Positions 19,011 through 28,173 of a stretch of DNA of 64,000 nucleotides are shown here, piece after piece. The first letter of the stretch is position 1. Each line of letters opens with the position of its first letter. Below the pieces are notes generated by a model. That model was not told the DNA's origin, did no database searches, and saw only the letters and a program-made list of their open reading frames with translations. A program made the translations under genes and the position numbers. Location: NCBI RefSeq assembly GCF_008330945.1, contig NZ_CP043488.1, forward strand, positions 868,001 through 932,000, in the 5' to 3' direction. The DNA is from Labrys sp. KNU-23. GTDB taxonomy: Bacteria; Pseudomonadota; Alphaproteobacteria; Rhizobiales; Labraceae.

Positions 19011-20834
19011 ATGCCGATGTCCGATTTCCTCAAGGAACTACTGGCGCGGTTCCCGTGGGGGCCTGCTGGCAGAGAAGCAGGAACCCTCAGTGAATCGGCG
19101 CTGGATCATCTCGACTGGCGCGTGCGGGAGGCCGCTGCCGCGGGACCCTTGCGCAGCCTGGAGACCGGAGCCGGCCTCACCACATCACTGCTCGCCCATT
19201 ATGCCAGATGGCACAGCGTCTATACCAATGGCCGTCAGGACACTGTATTGGCGAGCGACGACCTCCCGGCGGAAAACATCAGCTGGATCGAGGGGCCGGT
19301 CGCCAGAACCATGCTGGCGCAGCCGCCCCGCGAGGGGCTCGACATCGCCATTCTCGGCGGCGCCGACGGCTATCCGGCGGCCGATCTTGCCTTCGCTGCG
19401 ATCCGCGAGCAACTGAAGCCCGGCGCCTTGCTGGTGATCTCAGACATCCGCATTCCCACCATCCATCATCTCTACCGCTTTCTTCTGGAAGACGAGGCCT
19501 TCCGGCTCGACAAGGTGGCTGTTACCACCGCCTTCTTCCACTACCAGCCGCGTGCCGAGACCATGGGGCTTGCCGCAGCATGGTGGCAGCAGCGCTACAA
19601 CGCCCAACTCTTTCCGGCCTTTGAGACGGGGGCGCTGGAGGTTGGGGCGAGCTTGCCCGTGCGCCTTGCCTTCGATGGCGTGCTGCATCATCGCGCGCCC
19701 AACTTCCTGCGCGGCTTTGCCCTGGAGAATGGCCGTCCGGTAAGCGAGGGCCGCGAATCCCATCTTACCTTGAAGTTCGCCGAGCCACAGACGGGAAGGC
19801 GACACATCGTCGTCGAGCTCGAGCCGATGGCGGTCGCGGCGCGGCGGCAGGCAGGGCTCGCGCCGCGTGTCGCGATCCGAGTCGGCACCTGGGAGGCAGC
19901 CGCGATCCGGTTCGAGGATGACCGTCGTCTTGCGGTCGCGTTCAGCCTGGACCTGCAGGCAGAGGAGCGGCTCGATCTCGTCTTCCACCACCATGGCCTA
20001 CCCGTGGCCGAAAGGAGCGGAGACGGTCGGCAGCGCAATGTCCGTCTGCACGCTTTCGAGGTTTCAGCCCAACGGGTTGATGCGCCTGTCAATCTCGTGC
20101 GACGGGTCGATGGCTCCCTGGTATCGTTCGATCACGGCGGCCAGCGCTTTTGCTTCTTCGTCGATGATCTCGGCGATTCCGTGCAGAACTTCCACGTCCA
20201 TGGCCGCTTCTACGAGCTGGAGGATCTGGAAGCGCTGCGGAGCTTTGTCGACGACAGGCCGCGTATCCTGGAAGTCGGCGCTCATGTCGGCAACCACACG
20301 GTCTATTTTTCCCATTTCTTCGACGCCGCCATCGTCGTGCCTGTGGAACCCAATCCGCGCTCCCAGGCGATCCTGCGCCTCAATTGCCAGCTCAACCGTT
20401 GCGAGAATGTCGATCTCGGTCGTGTCGATCATGCGCTTGGGGCGCAGGCCGGGCGGGGCAGGGTGGTCCCGGTGACGGATCACAATTCGGGCGGGGCGAT
20501 GGTCGAGCCCGGGGATGCCGGCCCCGTCGCGATCATCAGGGGCGACGACCTTTTCGCCGGAGAGGATTTCGACCTCGTCAAGATCGATGTCGAAGGCATG
20601 GAGCTGGAGGTTCTCGCCGGTCTCGGCGGCCTGATCGAACGCTGCCGCCCCCTGCTGTTCATCGAAGTTCGGGACGACAATGAAACGGCCCTGGAGCGCC
20701 TGCTCGCCTCCTGGCATTATCGGATCATGCGGCGAAGCCGGATGTATGAAGGGCTGACGAACGTCGTTGCGCGCTTCGAGGAGAAGGCGGAGCAATCCCC
20801 GCCGCGGCGCTTCGGCTGGGTGTTTGGTCGCTAG
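19011..20834 (+). CDS. two-headed methyltransferase: N-terminal SAM-MTase-like domain plus C-terminal FkbM domain
   Basis: Large protein of 607 residues. About residues 40-185 look like a class I SAM methyltransferase fold (SLETGAGLTTSLLAHYARWH, then LDIAILGGADGYPAADLAF and a GALLVISDI strand). The middle 200 residues (beta-rich, from about 205) are unrecognised. The C-terminal 200 form a FkbM methyltransferase with SAM motif ILEVGAHVGNHTVYFS and DLVKIDVEGMELEVLAGLG, ending LLFIEVRDDNETALE. FkbM enzymes O-methylate sugars or polyketides. The two-catalytic-fold layout is unusual and the substrate is unknown. It stands alone between katG and ppc. Confidence 0.8.
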   Translation: MPMSDFLKELLARFPWGPAGREAGTLSESALDHLDWRVREAAAAGPLRSLETGAGLTTSLLAHYARWHSVYTNGRQDTVLASDDLPAENISWIEGPVARTMLAQPPREGLDIAILGGADGYPAADLAFAAIREQLKPGALLVISDIRIPTIHHLYRFLLEDEAFRLDKVAVTTAFFHYQPRAETMGLAAAWWQQRYNAQLFPAFETGALEVGASLPVRLAFDGVLHHRAPNFLRGFALENGRPVSEGRESHLTLKFAEPQTGRRHIVVELEPMAVAARRQAGLAPRVAIRVGTWEAAAIRFEDDRRLAVAFSLDLQAEERLDLVFHHHGLPVAERSGDGRQRNVRLHAFEVSAQRVDAPVNLVRRVDGSLVSFDHGGQRFCFFVDDLGDSVQNFHVHGRFYELEDLEALRSFVDDRPRILEVGAHVGNHTVYFSHFFDAAIVVPVEPNPRSQAILRLNCQLNRCENVDLGRVDHALGAQAGRGRVVPVTDHNSGGAMVEPGDAGPVAIIRGDDLFAGEDFDLVKIDVEGMELEVLAGLGGLIERCRPLLFIEVRDDNETALERLLASWHYRIMRRSRMYEGLTNVVARFEEKAEQSPPRRFGWVFGR

Positions 20835-21224
20835 TCCCGTCGTTCATTTCCTGTCCCCCGTCCATGGTTGAAGGATCGATGCGCCACGACGTGAAAATAT
20901 CTCATGAATAACTCTAATAAATCCATGTAATAATTTGAAAATACATATCATAAAATGCGGTGTTGGCGATTGAGAGTGATGTGGCGAGGTCGGTATCGCT
21001 GACTGCGTATTGGCTCGATCCACGGTTTTTCACCATCCGGGCGGCCAGTCTTTTCACCACCCGAACGAACAGGATTTCTACCCGTCCGGGCGTTCCCAAC
21101 CGTGACAAAACACGGTCTGCTAAGCCAACCAAAAATCCCCAGAACGAAGCATTCGGGGGAACAGGCGAAAGGCCGGTATCGGACCGCCTGCGGGATCATG
21201 GCTAGATGACGGGGGACGCCTTGG
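20835..21224. other. 390-bp gap ahead of ppc with AT-rich patch
   Basis: Positions 20890-20960 are strongly AT-rich against the high-GC surroundings. They contain ATGTAATAATTTGAAA (20925-20940), which recurs almost identically at 46958-46973. No gene with a ribosome site is supported. The ppc promoter should lie here; I could not pick a convincing -35/-10. Confidence 0.4.
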
Positions 21225-23918
21225 ATGGACGAGAGCAGGCCACTCAGTTTCCGCGAGGATGTGCGCAGCCTGCTGTTCAGGCTGCTCCTTTCTGTCGTCA
21301 GTGAACGCGAGCCTTCCCTGGCCGCAGTGCTGGCCGGCACCGAGCCGCTGGATACGCTCGACAAGAAGCAGCGCATCTGCGCGCTGCAGGCGACCGGAAT
21401 CTGGTTCCAGCTCGTCGCCATTGCCAACGAACTCTTGGCCGTACGCGCCCGGCGCGAACTCGAGCAGATCGGCGGCGCCGACGAGATCATCGGCTCCTTT
21501 TCCAACGTGATGGGCGAGATCGCCGCCGCCGGCTATCCGGCCGAGGAAGTGCAGGCGGCGCTCGACCAGTTGTGGGTCGGGCCGACGATGACCGCCCACC
21601 CGACCGAAGCCAAGCGTGTTACCGTTCTCGAGATCCACCGGCGCATCTATCGCAAGCTCACCGAGCTGGAACAGCATCGCTGGGCGCCGCGCGAGCGCGA
21701 GCAGCATGTCAACGACCTCGCCAGCGAGATCGAGCTGTTGTGGATGTCGGGCGAATTGCGGCTCGAAAGGCCATCGGTGGAGCGCGAGATCGCCTGGGGC
21801 CTCCACTTCTTCCGCGAAGTCATCTTCGAGGCGACACCCCGGATCTATGAGACAGCCAAGGAGGCACTGGCGCGCCACTACCCGGAATATGACCTCAAGG
21901 TACCGTCTTTCCTGCATTTTGCCTCCTGGATCGGCGGCGATCGCGACGGCAATCCCAATGTTACGGCCAAGACCACGGCCTATGCTCTCGATGCCTGCCA
22001 CCAGGCCATCATCGGCTGGTACATTCAGCAGGTGCGCCGTCTGGTGACCTTGCTCAGCGTCAGCGCCAACGTCGTCGATATTCCCGAGGATTTCGGCAAG
22101 GCCCTCGAGCGCCTCTTGCGCTCGACGGGTGCCGCATCGGCCGTCATGGCCCGCAACCCGGGAGAGCCCCTGCGCCAGTTCGCGGCCGGCATGCTGGAGC
22201 GTTTGCGCGCCATGCGCAGCGAATCCATGGCGGTGCCTTATACCCGCGCGGACGCCTTCAATGCCGATCTCTGCGATCTCGAAAACGTCCTCATCAAGCT
22301 TGGCGGCTCGCTGACGGCACGGCGCCTCATTCGTCCCTTGCGCCAGCAGGTCGAGAGTTTCGGCTTCCGGACCGTCTCGCTCGACATCCGGCAGAATTCC
22401 ACCGTCGTCAATCGCGTATTGGCCGAGCTGTTCGGGCAGATCGCGGGAGACCAGGCTCTGCAGCCGGAAACCGCGCAATGGAGCGCACGCCTGCGCTCCG
22501 AGCTGCAATCGGGCAAAAGACCGACGCTTGATCGGACGGCCCTGTCCGACGAAGCCCAGGAATTGCTCGACCTCTTCGACGTCATTCGCGAGGCGTCGGC
22601 GGATCCGGGCGCAAGCGCAATCGGTGCCTTCATCCTGTCGATGACGCGTTCCTGCGACGACCTGCTCGCCGTCTATCTCCTCGCCCAATATAGCGGGCTT
22701 GCCACCGCTTCCGACGGTAGCGGCACCCTCAATCTGCGCGTGGTGCCGCTGTTCGAGACCATCGCTGATCTGCGCGCCGCCCCCGACATTCTCGACCAGC
22801 TGCTCGGGATTTCGATCGTGCGCCGATCGGTGCGCGAATTCGCCAATCGCCAGGAAGTCATGCTCGGCTATTCGGACTCCAACAAGGATGGCGGTTTCCT
22901 CGCCTCCAATTGGGAGCTGAGCAAGGCCCAGCGGCGCATCGCCGCGCTCGGCCTCAAGCGCAAGGTCAAGATCAGCTTCTTCCATGGCCGCGGCGGTTCC
23001 GTCAGCCGCGGTGGGGCGCCCACGGGCCGCGCCATCGCGGCCCAGCCGGCCGGGACCATCGATGGGGTGATGCGGGTGACCGAGCAAGGCGAGGTGGTGT
23101 CGTCGAAATTCGCCAATCGCGGCACCGGCCTCTACCAGCTCGAAATCCTGGCGGCGAGCGTGTTCGCCCACTCGGTGAAGTCGCGCAACGAGAGCCAGCT
23201 CAAGGACATCCCGGAATTCAACGAGGCACTGGAAGCGCTGACCGGCATGTCACAGGCCACCTATTCCGGCCTGATCCGCGAGCCGGGTTTCATCGACTAT
23301 TTCAACCAGGCCAGTCCGGTCGAGGAACTGTCGCTGCTCAAGATCGGATCGCGTCCGGCGCGCCGCTTCGGCGCCCGCGACATTTCGGATCTGCGTGCCA
23401 TCCCCTGGGTTTTCGCCTGGAGCCAGAACCGTCACCTGATCACCAATTGGTACGGCATCGGCAGTGCACTCAACTCCTTCATCAGCGTCCGCGGCGAAGG
23501 CGGGCTCGACCTCCTGCGCCAGATGTTCGAACGCTCGCGCTTCTTCCGGCTCGTCATCGACGAGGTCGACAAGGGACTCTACCAGACCGACATGGAGATC
23601 GGGCGCCTCTATGCCTCCCTGGTGCAGGATAGCGAGGTGGGCGATCGCATCTATCGCAAGATCGCCGCTGAATATGAGCTGACCCGCAAGATGGTCGGCG
23701 AGGTCAATGGCGGGCTGGTGCTTTCGGAGCGGTTTCCCTCCTTCAAGCGCCATTTCGACCAGACCCGACCGCAGATGGATGCGATCCACCGCCTTCAGGT
23801 CCAGCTCTTGCGTGAAGTCCGCACCCAGGACGGTAAATCCGCCAGCCCCAAGCGGGCGGTCAATGCCCTGCTGCTTTCGATCAACTGCATCTCGGCCGGG
23901 CTCGGTTGGACCGGCTGA
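21225..23918 (+). CDS. ppc: phosphoenolpyruvate carboxylase
   Basis: Anaplerotic enzyme making oxaloacetate from PEP and bicarbonate, 897 residues (E. coli 883). Catalytic motifs are intact: TAHPTEAKR with His125, GYSDSNKDGG with Lys554, and the arginine-glycine loop FHGRGGSVSRGGAPTGR. The C-terminus ends AGLGWTG where the E. coli enzyme ends in RNTG; the Asn of that motif helps bind the inhibitor aspartate. So the allosteric site is probably altered. It is 45 bp upstream of glyA, a pairing that recalls serine-cycle type carbon metabolism, although no other serine-cycle genes are in view. Confidence 0.95.
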   Translation: MDESRPLSFREDVRSLLFRLLLSVVSEREPSLAAVLAGTEPLDTLDKKQRICALQATGIWFQLVAIANELLAVRARRELEQIGGADEIIGSFSNVMGEIAAAGYPAEEVQAALDQLWVGPTMTAHPTEAKRVTVLEIHRRIYRKLTELEQHRWAPREREQHVNDLASEIELLWMSGELRLERPSVEREIAWGLHFFREVIFEATPRIYETAKEALARHYPEYDLKVPSFLHFASWIGGDRDGNPNVTAKTTAYALDACHQAIIGWYIQQVRRLVTLLSVSANVVDIPEDFGKALERLLRSTGAASAVMARNPGEPLRQFAAGMLERLRAMRSESMAVPYTRADAFNADLCDLENVLIKLGGSLTARRLIRPLRQQVESFGFRTVSLDIRQNSTVVNRVLAELFGQIAGDQALQPETAQWSARLRSELQSGKRPTLDRTALSDEAQELLDLFDVIREASADPGASAIGAFILSMTRSCDDLLAVYLLAQYSGLATASDGSGTLNLRVVPLFETIADLRAAPDILDQLLGISIVRRSVREFANRQEVMLGYSDSNKDGGFLASNWELSKAQRRIAALGLKRKVKISFFHGRGGSVSRGGAPTGRAIAAQPAGTIDGVMRVTEQGEVVSSKFANRGTGLYQLEILAASVFAHSVKSRNESQLKDIPEFNEALEALTGMSQATYSGLIREPGFIDYFNQASPVEELSLLKIGSRPARRFGARDISDLRAIPWVFAWSQNRHLITNWYGIGSALNSFISVRGEGGLDLLRQMFERSRFFRLVIDEVDKGLYQTDMEIGRLYASLVQDSEVGDRIYRKIAAEYELTRKMVGEVNGGLVLSERFPSFKRHFDQTRPQMDAIHRLQVQLLREVRTQDGKSASPKRAVNALLLSINCISAGLGWTG

Positions 23919-23963
23919 CGATGGTCATATCAGCGCCTCCGGGCGCCACAAGGGAGGAGTTTC

Positions 23964-25268
23964 ATGGACAGCCCCGTCAGACCCGACAGCACCAATACCG
24001 GCCATTTCTTTCACGATACCCTGTCCAAGGCCGATCCCGCGGTTAGCGGTGCCATCGGCCGCGAACTCCATCGCCAGCGCGAGGAGATCGAGCTGATCGC
24101 CTCCGAAAACATCGTCTCCAGGGCCGTGCTGGAAGCGCAGGGCTCCGTCCTCACCAACAAATATGCCGAGGGCTATCCCGGGCGGCGCTATTACGGCGGC
24201 TGCCAGCATGTCGACGAGGTCGAGGAACTCGCCCGCGAGCGGGCGCGGCAGATGTTCAACTGCAGCTTTGCCAATGTGCAGCCCAATTCAGGCAGCCAGG
24301 CCAACCAGGCGGTGTTCATGGCCCTGATGCAGCCGGGCGACACCTTTCTGGGCCTCAACCTTGCCGCGGGGGGACACCTCACCCATGGGGCGCCGGTCAA
24401 CCAGTCGGGCAAGTGGTTCAACGTGGTTTCCTATGGCGTCGACCCCAAGACGCACCGCATCGACCTCGACCAGGTGCGGGACCTGGCCAGGACGCACCGG
24501 CCGAAGGTGATCCTGGCCGGCGGCTCGGCCTATCCGCGTATCATCGACTTCAAGGCCTTCCGCGAGATCGCCGACGAGATCGGTGCCAAGCTGTTCGTCG
24601 ACATGGCGCATTTTGCCGGCCTGGTTGCCGGCGGTGTCCACCCCAACCCGCTCGATCACGCCCATGTGGTGACCACGACGACGCACAAGACCCTCCGCGG
24701 CCCGCGCGGCGGCATGGTGCTGTCGAATGACGAGGAGATCGGCAAGAAGATCAATTCGGCAGTCTTCCCCGGCCTGCAGGGAGGTCCGCTGATGCATGTC
24801 ATCGCGGCCAAGGCCGTCGCCTTCGGCGAGGCGCTGACGCCCGAGTTCAAGACCTATGCCGCCAATGTCGTCGATAATGCCAAGGCCTTGGCGGAGGGCC
24901 TGTCCAGCGATGGTGTCGACATCGTGTCGGGCGGTACCGACACTCACTTGATGCTGGTGGATCTCACCCGCAAGAACCTCACAGGCAAGGCGGTGGAAGC
25001 CGCGCTCGGGCGCGCCCATATTACCTGCAACAAGAACGGTATCCCCTTCGATCCCCAGGGGCCGATGGTCACCTCCGGTGTGCGCCTGGGTACGCCGGCC
25101 TGCACGACACGTGGTTTCACCACGGAGGAGTTCGGGGAGGTTGCGCGCATGACGCTCAAGGTGATCGATGGTCTCGCCACCAATGGCGAAGCGGGCAATG
25201 CCGCCGTGGAAGCCGACGTGCGCGAGGCAGTGCAGAGCCTGCTGGCCCGCTTCCCGATCTATGATTGA
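23964..25268 (+). CDS. glyA: serine hydroxymethyltransferase
   Basis: PLP enzyme interconverting serine and glycine with tetrahydrofolate as one-carbon carrier, 434 residues as usual. The PLP lysine lies in [29 protein letters not shown] and the SGSQANQAV loop are conserved. GGAGG precedes the ATG. It probably shares a transcript with ppc (45-bp gap) and ends at a strong terminator. A C1/glycine link with ppc is plausible; the genome may hold another glyA copy, which cannot be judged here. Confidence 0.96.
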   Translation: MDSPVRPDSTNTGHFFHDTLSKADPAVSGAIGRELHRQREEIELIASENIVSRAVLEAQGSVLTNKYAEGYPGRRYYGGCQHVDEVEELARERARQMFNCSFANVQPNSGSQANQAVFMALMQPGDTFLGLNLAAGGHLTHGAPVNQSGKWFNVVSYGVDPKTHRIDLDQVRDLARTHRPKVILAGGSAYPRIIDFKAFREIADEIGAKLFVDMAHFAGLVAGGVHPNPLDHAHVVTTTTHKTLRGPRGGMVLSNDEEIGKKINSAVFPGLQGGPLMHVIAAKAVAFGEALTPEFKTYAANVVDNAKALAEGLSSDGVDIVSGGTDTHLMLVDLTRKNLTGKAVEAALGRAHITCNKNGIPFDPQGPMVTSGVRLGTPACTTRGFTTEEFGEVARMTLKVIDGLATNGEAGNAAVEADVREAVQSLLARFPIYD

Positions 25269-25284
25269 AACCCGATTGAAATGG

Positions 25285-25318
25285 AAGGCCATGGCATTGT
25301 CCGCGCCATGGCCTTTTT
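25285..25318 (+). terminator. rho-independent terminator of glyA
   Basis: Perfect 11-bp stem (AAGGCCATGGC at 25285-25295 with 25305-25315), a 9-nt loop, and a run of five T at 25314-25318. It begins 17 bp after the glyA stop. Confidence 0.9.
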
Positions 25319-25465
25319 GCCGAACCAGGCTATGGCTCGGATCGTCGATCCTGGTCCGCGCGGGTAGCGAGACGGGGCGTCAACCGGCCGACATACAGCA
25401 TCGCTTCCGCGTTCCACCGGCGCGGTGTCTTGAGGCGCAACCGGATGGCGGTGGGGACAGGGCGA

Positions 25466-26035
25466 TCATGGCTGCAGGGTGACCTCGTCGGTCTTTGCCA
25501 CGCGGGCGAGCAGCGGAAAGATGCGCTGGAAGGCGAAGGCATGCATGTCGGCGGCGCGGCCCGCGCAGGCATCCTCCACCAGCACGACGGCATAGCCGTG
25601 CTCATGGGCGGCGCGGGCAGTCGACTCGACGCCGATATTGGTGGCGATGCCGCCGATGACCAGGGTGGTGATGCCGCGCCGCCTCAGCTGCAGGTCGAGC
25701 TCGGTGCCGTAGAAGGCACCCCATTGGTGCTTGGTGATCCGGAGATCGGAAGGCTCTGCAAGGCCGTCGGCCAGATCCGCCCAGCCGTCGGGAAACCCGC
25801 CGGGCGGCATTTTCATGGGCTGGTCGACGGGAGCCTTGAGGGCGTCGCCGCGATCGGCGGAAAAAGCGACATTGACCAGGATCACGGGCGCTCCGGCTGC
25901 GCGAAAACGCCGGGCGAGTAGCTGCCCCCGGGCGAGCACATCCGGGCCGGAATAGGGCTCGGTCGGCGTACCGACAATGCCCTTTTGCAGATCGATCAGA
26001 ATGAGGGCCGTGGTGCTGGCGGGCAGAGTGAGCAT
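25466..26035 (-). CDS. isochorismatase-fold hydrolase
   Basis: Cysteine-hydrolase/isochorismatase-fold protein of 189 residues. The catalytic aspartate is in LILIDLQKGI and the lysine in DLRITKHQWGAFYGTEL. The loop that normally reads TDVCVEST has TNIGVEST, so the nucleophilic cysteine is replaced by glycine. Loss of that Cys is known for true isochorismatases such as EntB, so the enzyme may hydrolyse a vinyl ether rather than an amide, or be non-hydrolytic. Divergent from a TetR gene with two palindromic operators in between; very likely the TetR target. Confidence 0.85.
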   Translation of the reverse strand: MLTLPASTTALILIDLQKGIVGTPTEPYSGPDVLARGQLLARRFRAAGAPVILVNVAFSADRGDALKAPVDQPMKMPPGGFPDGWADLADGLAEPSDLRITKHQWGAFYGTELDLQLRRRGITTLVIGGIATNIGVESTARAAHEHGYAVVLVEDACAGRAADMHAFAFQRIFPLLARVAKTDEVTLQP

Positions 26036-26106
26036 GGAACCATCCTTTTGCGAAGGCCTCGACGGCCCAGCGCCGGGTTGCGCGGCGCCGGGGAGGTCGC
26101 TATCTA

Positions 26107-26153
26107 TTTGAGGAATTACTCAAGCATCATGTCTATTTGAGGATGGACTCAAA
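26107..26153. promoter_or_regulatory. tandem TetR operator palindromes
   Basis: Two copies of a TTGAG-N6-CTCAA palindrome: 26108-26123, and 26136-26153 (here extended to TTTGAG-N6-CTCAAA). Their centres are 29 bp apart. The second covers the start codon of the TetR gene (26143) and both lie 70-120 bp upstream of the divergent hydrolase start. Symmetry, duplication and position mark them as the TetR binding sites. Confidence 0.7.
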
Positions 26154-26778
26154 TTTGTCAAGCCAGAAGCGCAAAACCCTGGCGCCGCAGCGTGAGGTCG
26201 GCCGCCAACGCGTGGCGGAATTGCTGGAGGCGGCGGCAGAGGTGATCCAGGAACGCGGCTTCGAGGCGACGACGATGGCGGAGATCGCCCTGCGCGCCGA
26301 TGCCCGCATCGGCTCGCTCTATCGCTTCTTCCCCAGCAAGGACGCAGTGGCGGACGCCCTGATGGACCACTATGCGACGGTCCTCGCCGCGGCCTATGAC
26401 GCCGTGCGCGACCAGGCAGGAAATGTCACGCCGGAGGAACTGGCGGACCTCCTGATCGACCTCCTGGCCAGGCTCCATCCCAAGGCACGGGCCGTCACGG
26501 CCCTGCTGGATTCCAGGACGGACTGGACCCTGATCCGCCTACGTTTCCGGGCCCAGGCCCTTGCCGGTGTCCGTGCGGCCCTGAAGGCCAATGCCCCGGC
26601 TCTGGAAGAAAACGAGGCCGACGATATCGCTGCCGTCGTGCTCAACAATATGAAGACCATGGTGGGGATGATGCGGAGGGATGCTCCCACCAGTCTCGGC
26701 GCCCCTGATCAACTCCGATTGATGAACCGTCTCTATCTTGCAGCCAGGCTGACGCCGGCTCGTGCGACAAAGCCCTGA
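26143..26778 (+). CDS. TetR-family transcriptional regulator
   Basis: TetR repressor of about 211 residues. The N-terminal HTH spans about residues 20-65: RVAELLEAAAEVIQERGFEATTMAEIA, then IGSLYRFFPSKDAVADAL. The C-terminal ligand domain has no recognisable specificity. Divergent from the isochorismatase-fold hydrolase across 107 bp containing two matching palindromes, one overlapping its own start, so it is probably autoregulated and represses the hydrolase. The ATG at 26143 is used; a TTG two codons earlier is possible. Confidence 0.88.
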   Translation: MDSNLSSQKRKTLAPQREVGRQRVAELLEAAAEVIQERGFEATTMAEIALRADARIGSLYRFFPSKDAVADALMDHYATVLAAAYDAVRDQAGNVTPEELADLLIDLLARLHPKARAVTALLDSRTDWTLIRLRFRAQALAGVRAALKANAPALEENEADDIAAVVLNNMKTMVGMMRRDAPTSLGAPDQLRLMNRLYLAARLTPARATKP

Positions 26779-27252
26779 ACCTGGTTTTGCTCCCGCGAGA
26801 TAAGCGGACAGCCATTGACAGGGGCGGGACGCCCGACTAGTTCGAGAATACAGCCGCTCCTGCAGCGGCTGTCGTAGGCGTTACCGTCATCCAACGCGTC
26901 CCTTGTCGAGAGGATCCCAGCGGGGAGGTCTCGAATAGGAGGCGCTATGACATGACGTCATTTTTCCCATGTTTATGGCCTTGCCGTCTGGCAATCTCAC
27001 CGGTTCTCCCTGCAAGGGGCGCGCCAGGGCGCCAACGCGTCCTGTCCGGACAGCGCGACGGCATGCCGGCGCGGTCGCCATCGCCTACGGCGCCACCCGC
27101 GCTGCGACTCGCTTTCTAGCCTAGATCCGATCGAACCAATGGTTGCTGGAGCGGCCGGAATGCGCATGCGCGCGCATTGAGAACCGCCAGAAGAGGCCAG
27201 GGCACGGTCAAATCTTCAGCCTCCCGACAATCCAAGCAAAGGAACTCCGAAC
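26779..27252. other. 474-bp gap with a hairpin
   Basis: A perfect 9-bp inverted repeat (ACAGCCGCT at 26850-26858 with 26864-26872, loop CCTGC) lies about 70 bp after the TetR stop. It lacks a T tract, so termination is uncertain. The remainder shows no gene with family resemblance. AAGGAA at about 27239 is the ribosome site of the SDR gene. Confidence 0.4.
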
Positions 27253-28008
27253 ATGCGCATGACCGGCAACACCATCCTCGTCACGGGCGGGACCAGCGGC
27301 ATCGGTCGCGCCCTCGCTGAAGCCTTCCACGATCGGGGCAACCGCGTCATCGTCACGGGGCGCCGTCAGGCCCTGCTCTATGACATCGCAGCGGGTCGCC
27401 CCGGGCTGATCGGCATGCTGCTCGACCTGGACGATCCGGCCTCGCTGTCCCGGCTCGCCAGCGAGGTCCGCACCTGTTTTCCCGAACTCAACATGCTCGT
27501 CGCGAATGCCGGGATTTCGCGAGCGGAGGATATGATGGCGCAAGACTGGGACGCCTCCACGGCCCAATCGATCGTCGAGACCAACATCATGGGCGTCTTG
27601 CGGGTGACGGCGGCATTCCTGCCGATTCTCAAGAACCGTCCAGGCGCAACGATCATGGCGACCAGTTCCAATCTTGCCTTCGTTCCCCGCGCGGATTTCC
27701 CAACCTACTGCGCCAGCAAGGCATTCCTGCATTCCTGGCTGCAATCGCTGCGTCATCAACTGCGCAACATTCCGGTAGATGTGCTCGAATTAGCGCCGCC
27801 CTATGTGCAGACGGAACTCACGGGCAGCCAGCAATCGTCCGATCCGCGTGCCCTGCCGGTCGCCGCCTATGTCATGGAGGTCATGCAATTGCTGGAAGCG
27901 GCAGATCATCCCAGGGGCGAAGTACTGGTCGAGCGCGACCGGGCGCGACGCTGGGCCGAGCGGGACGGCCGCTACGAGGAGACCTTCGCTGCCATGAACC
28001 CGCATTGA
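27253..28008 (+). CDS. short-chain dehydrogenase/reductase
   Basis: Classical SDR of 251 residues, resembling the DltE-like branch. NAD(P) loop TGGTSGIGRA near the N-terminus, NAG in LVANAGISRAE, and the catalytic Tyr-Lys in PTYCASKAFLHSW (YxxxK). The C-terminal part has LAPPYVQTELTG. Oxidoreductase in the cytosol with unknown substrate. ATG at 27253 with AAGGAA upstream; an ATG two codons later is also possible. Stands alone. Confidence 0.88.
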   Translation: MRMTGNTILVTGGTSGIGRALAEAFHDRGNRVIVTGRRQALLYDIAAGRPGLIGMLLDLDDPASLSRLASEVRTCFPELNMLVANAGISRAEDMMAQDWDASTAQSIVETNIMGVLRVTAAFLPILKNRPGATIMATSSNLAFVPRADFPTYCASKAFLHSWLQSLRHQLRNIPVDVLELAPPYVQTELTGSQQSSDPRALPVAAYVMEVMQLLEAADHPRGEVLVERDRARRWAERDGRYEETFAAMNPH

Positions 28009-28173
28009 CGCGAATATCGACGGGCCGCTCGCGTCAGGAAATAGGTCGGCAGCCTTGCCCATCCCGGGCAAGGAGGCGTCATGCCCATGAAATCTTAAGC
28101 TCTTAGCCTGATTTTGCTTGTCAAGGCGAGGGAACGCGCCGCAAGTACGATCCAGTTTGAGGATGCTGCGTCC

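Noticed and set aside
20914-21132. Short minus-strand frame ahead of ppc
   Set aside because: TTG start without ribosome site, running into the AT-rich patch; no family resemblance.
21120-23171. Long minus-strand open frame opposite ppc
   Set aside because: Antisense shadow of ppc, repetitive Gly/Arg/Asp composition, no domain resemblance.
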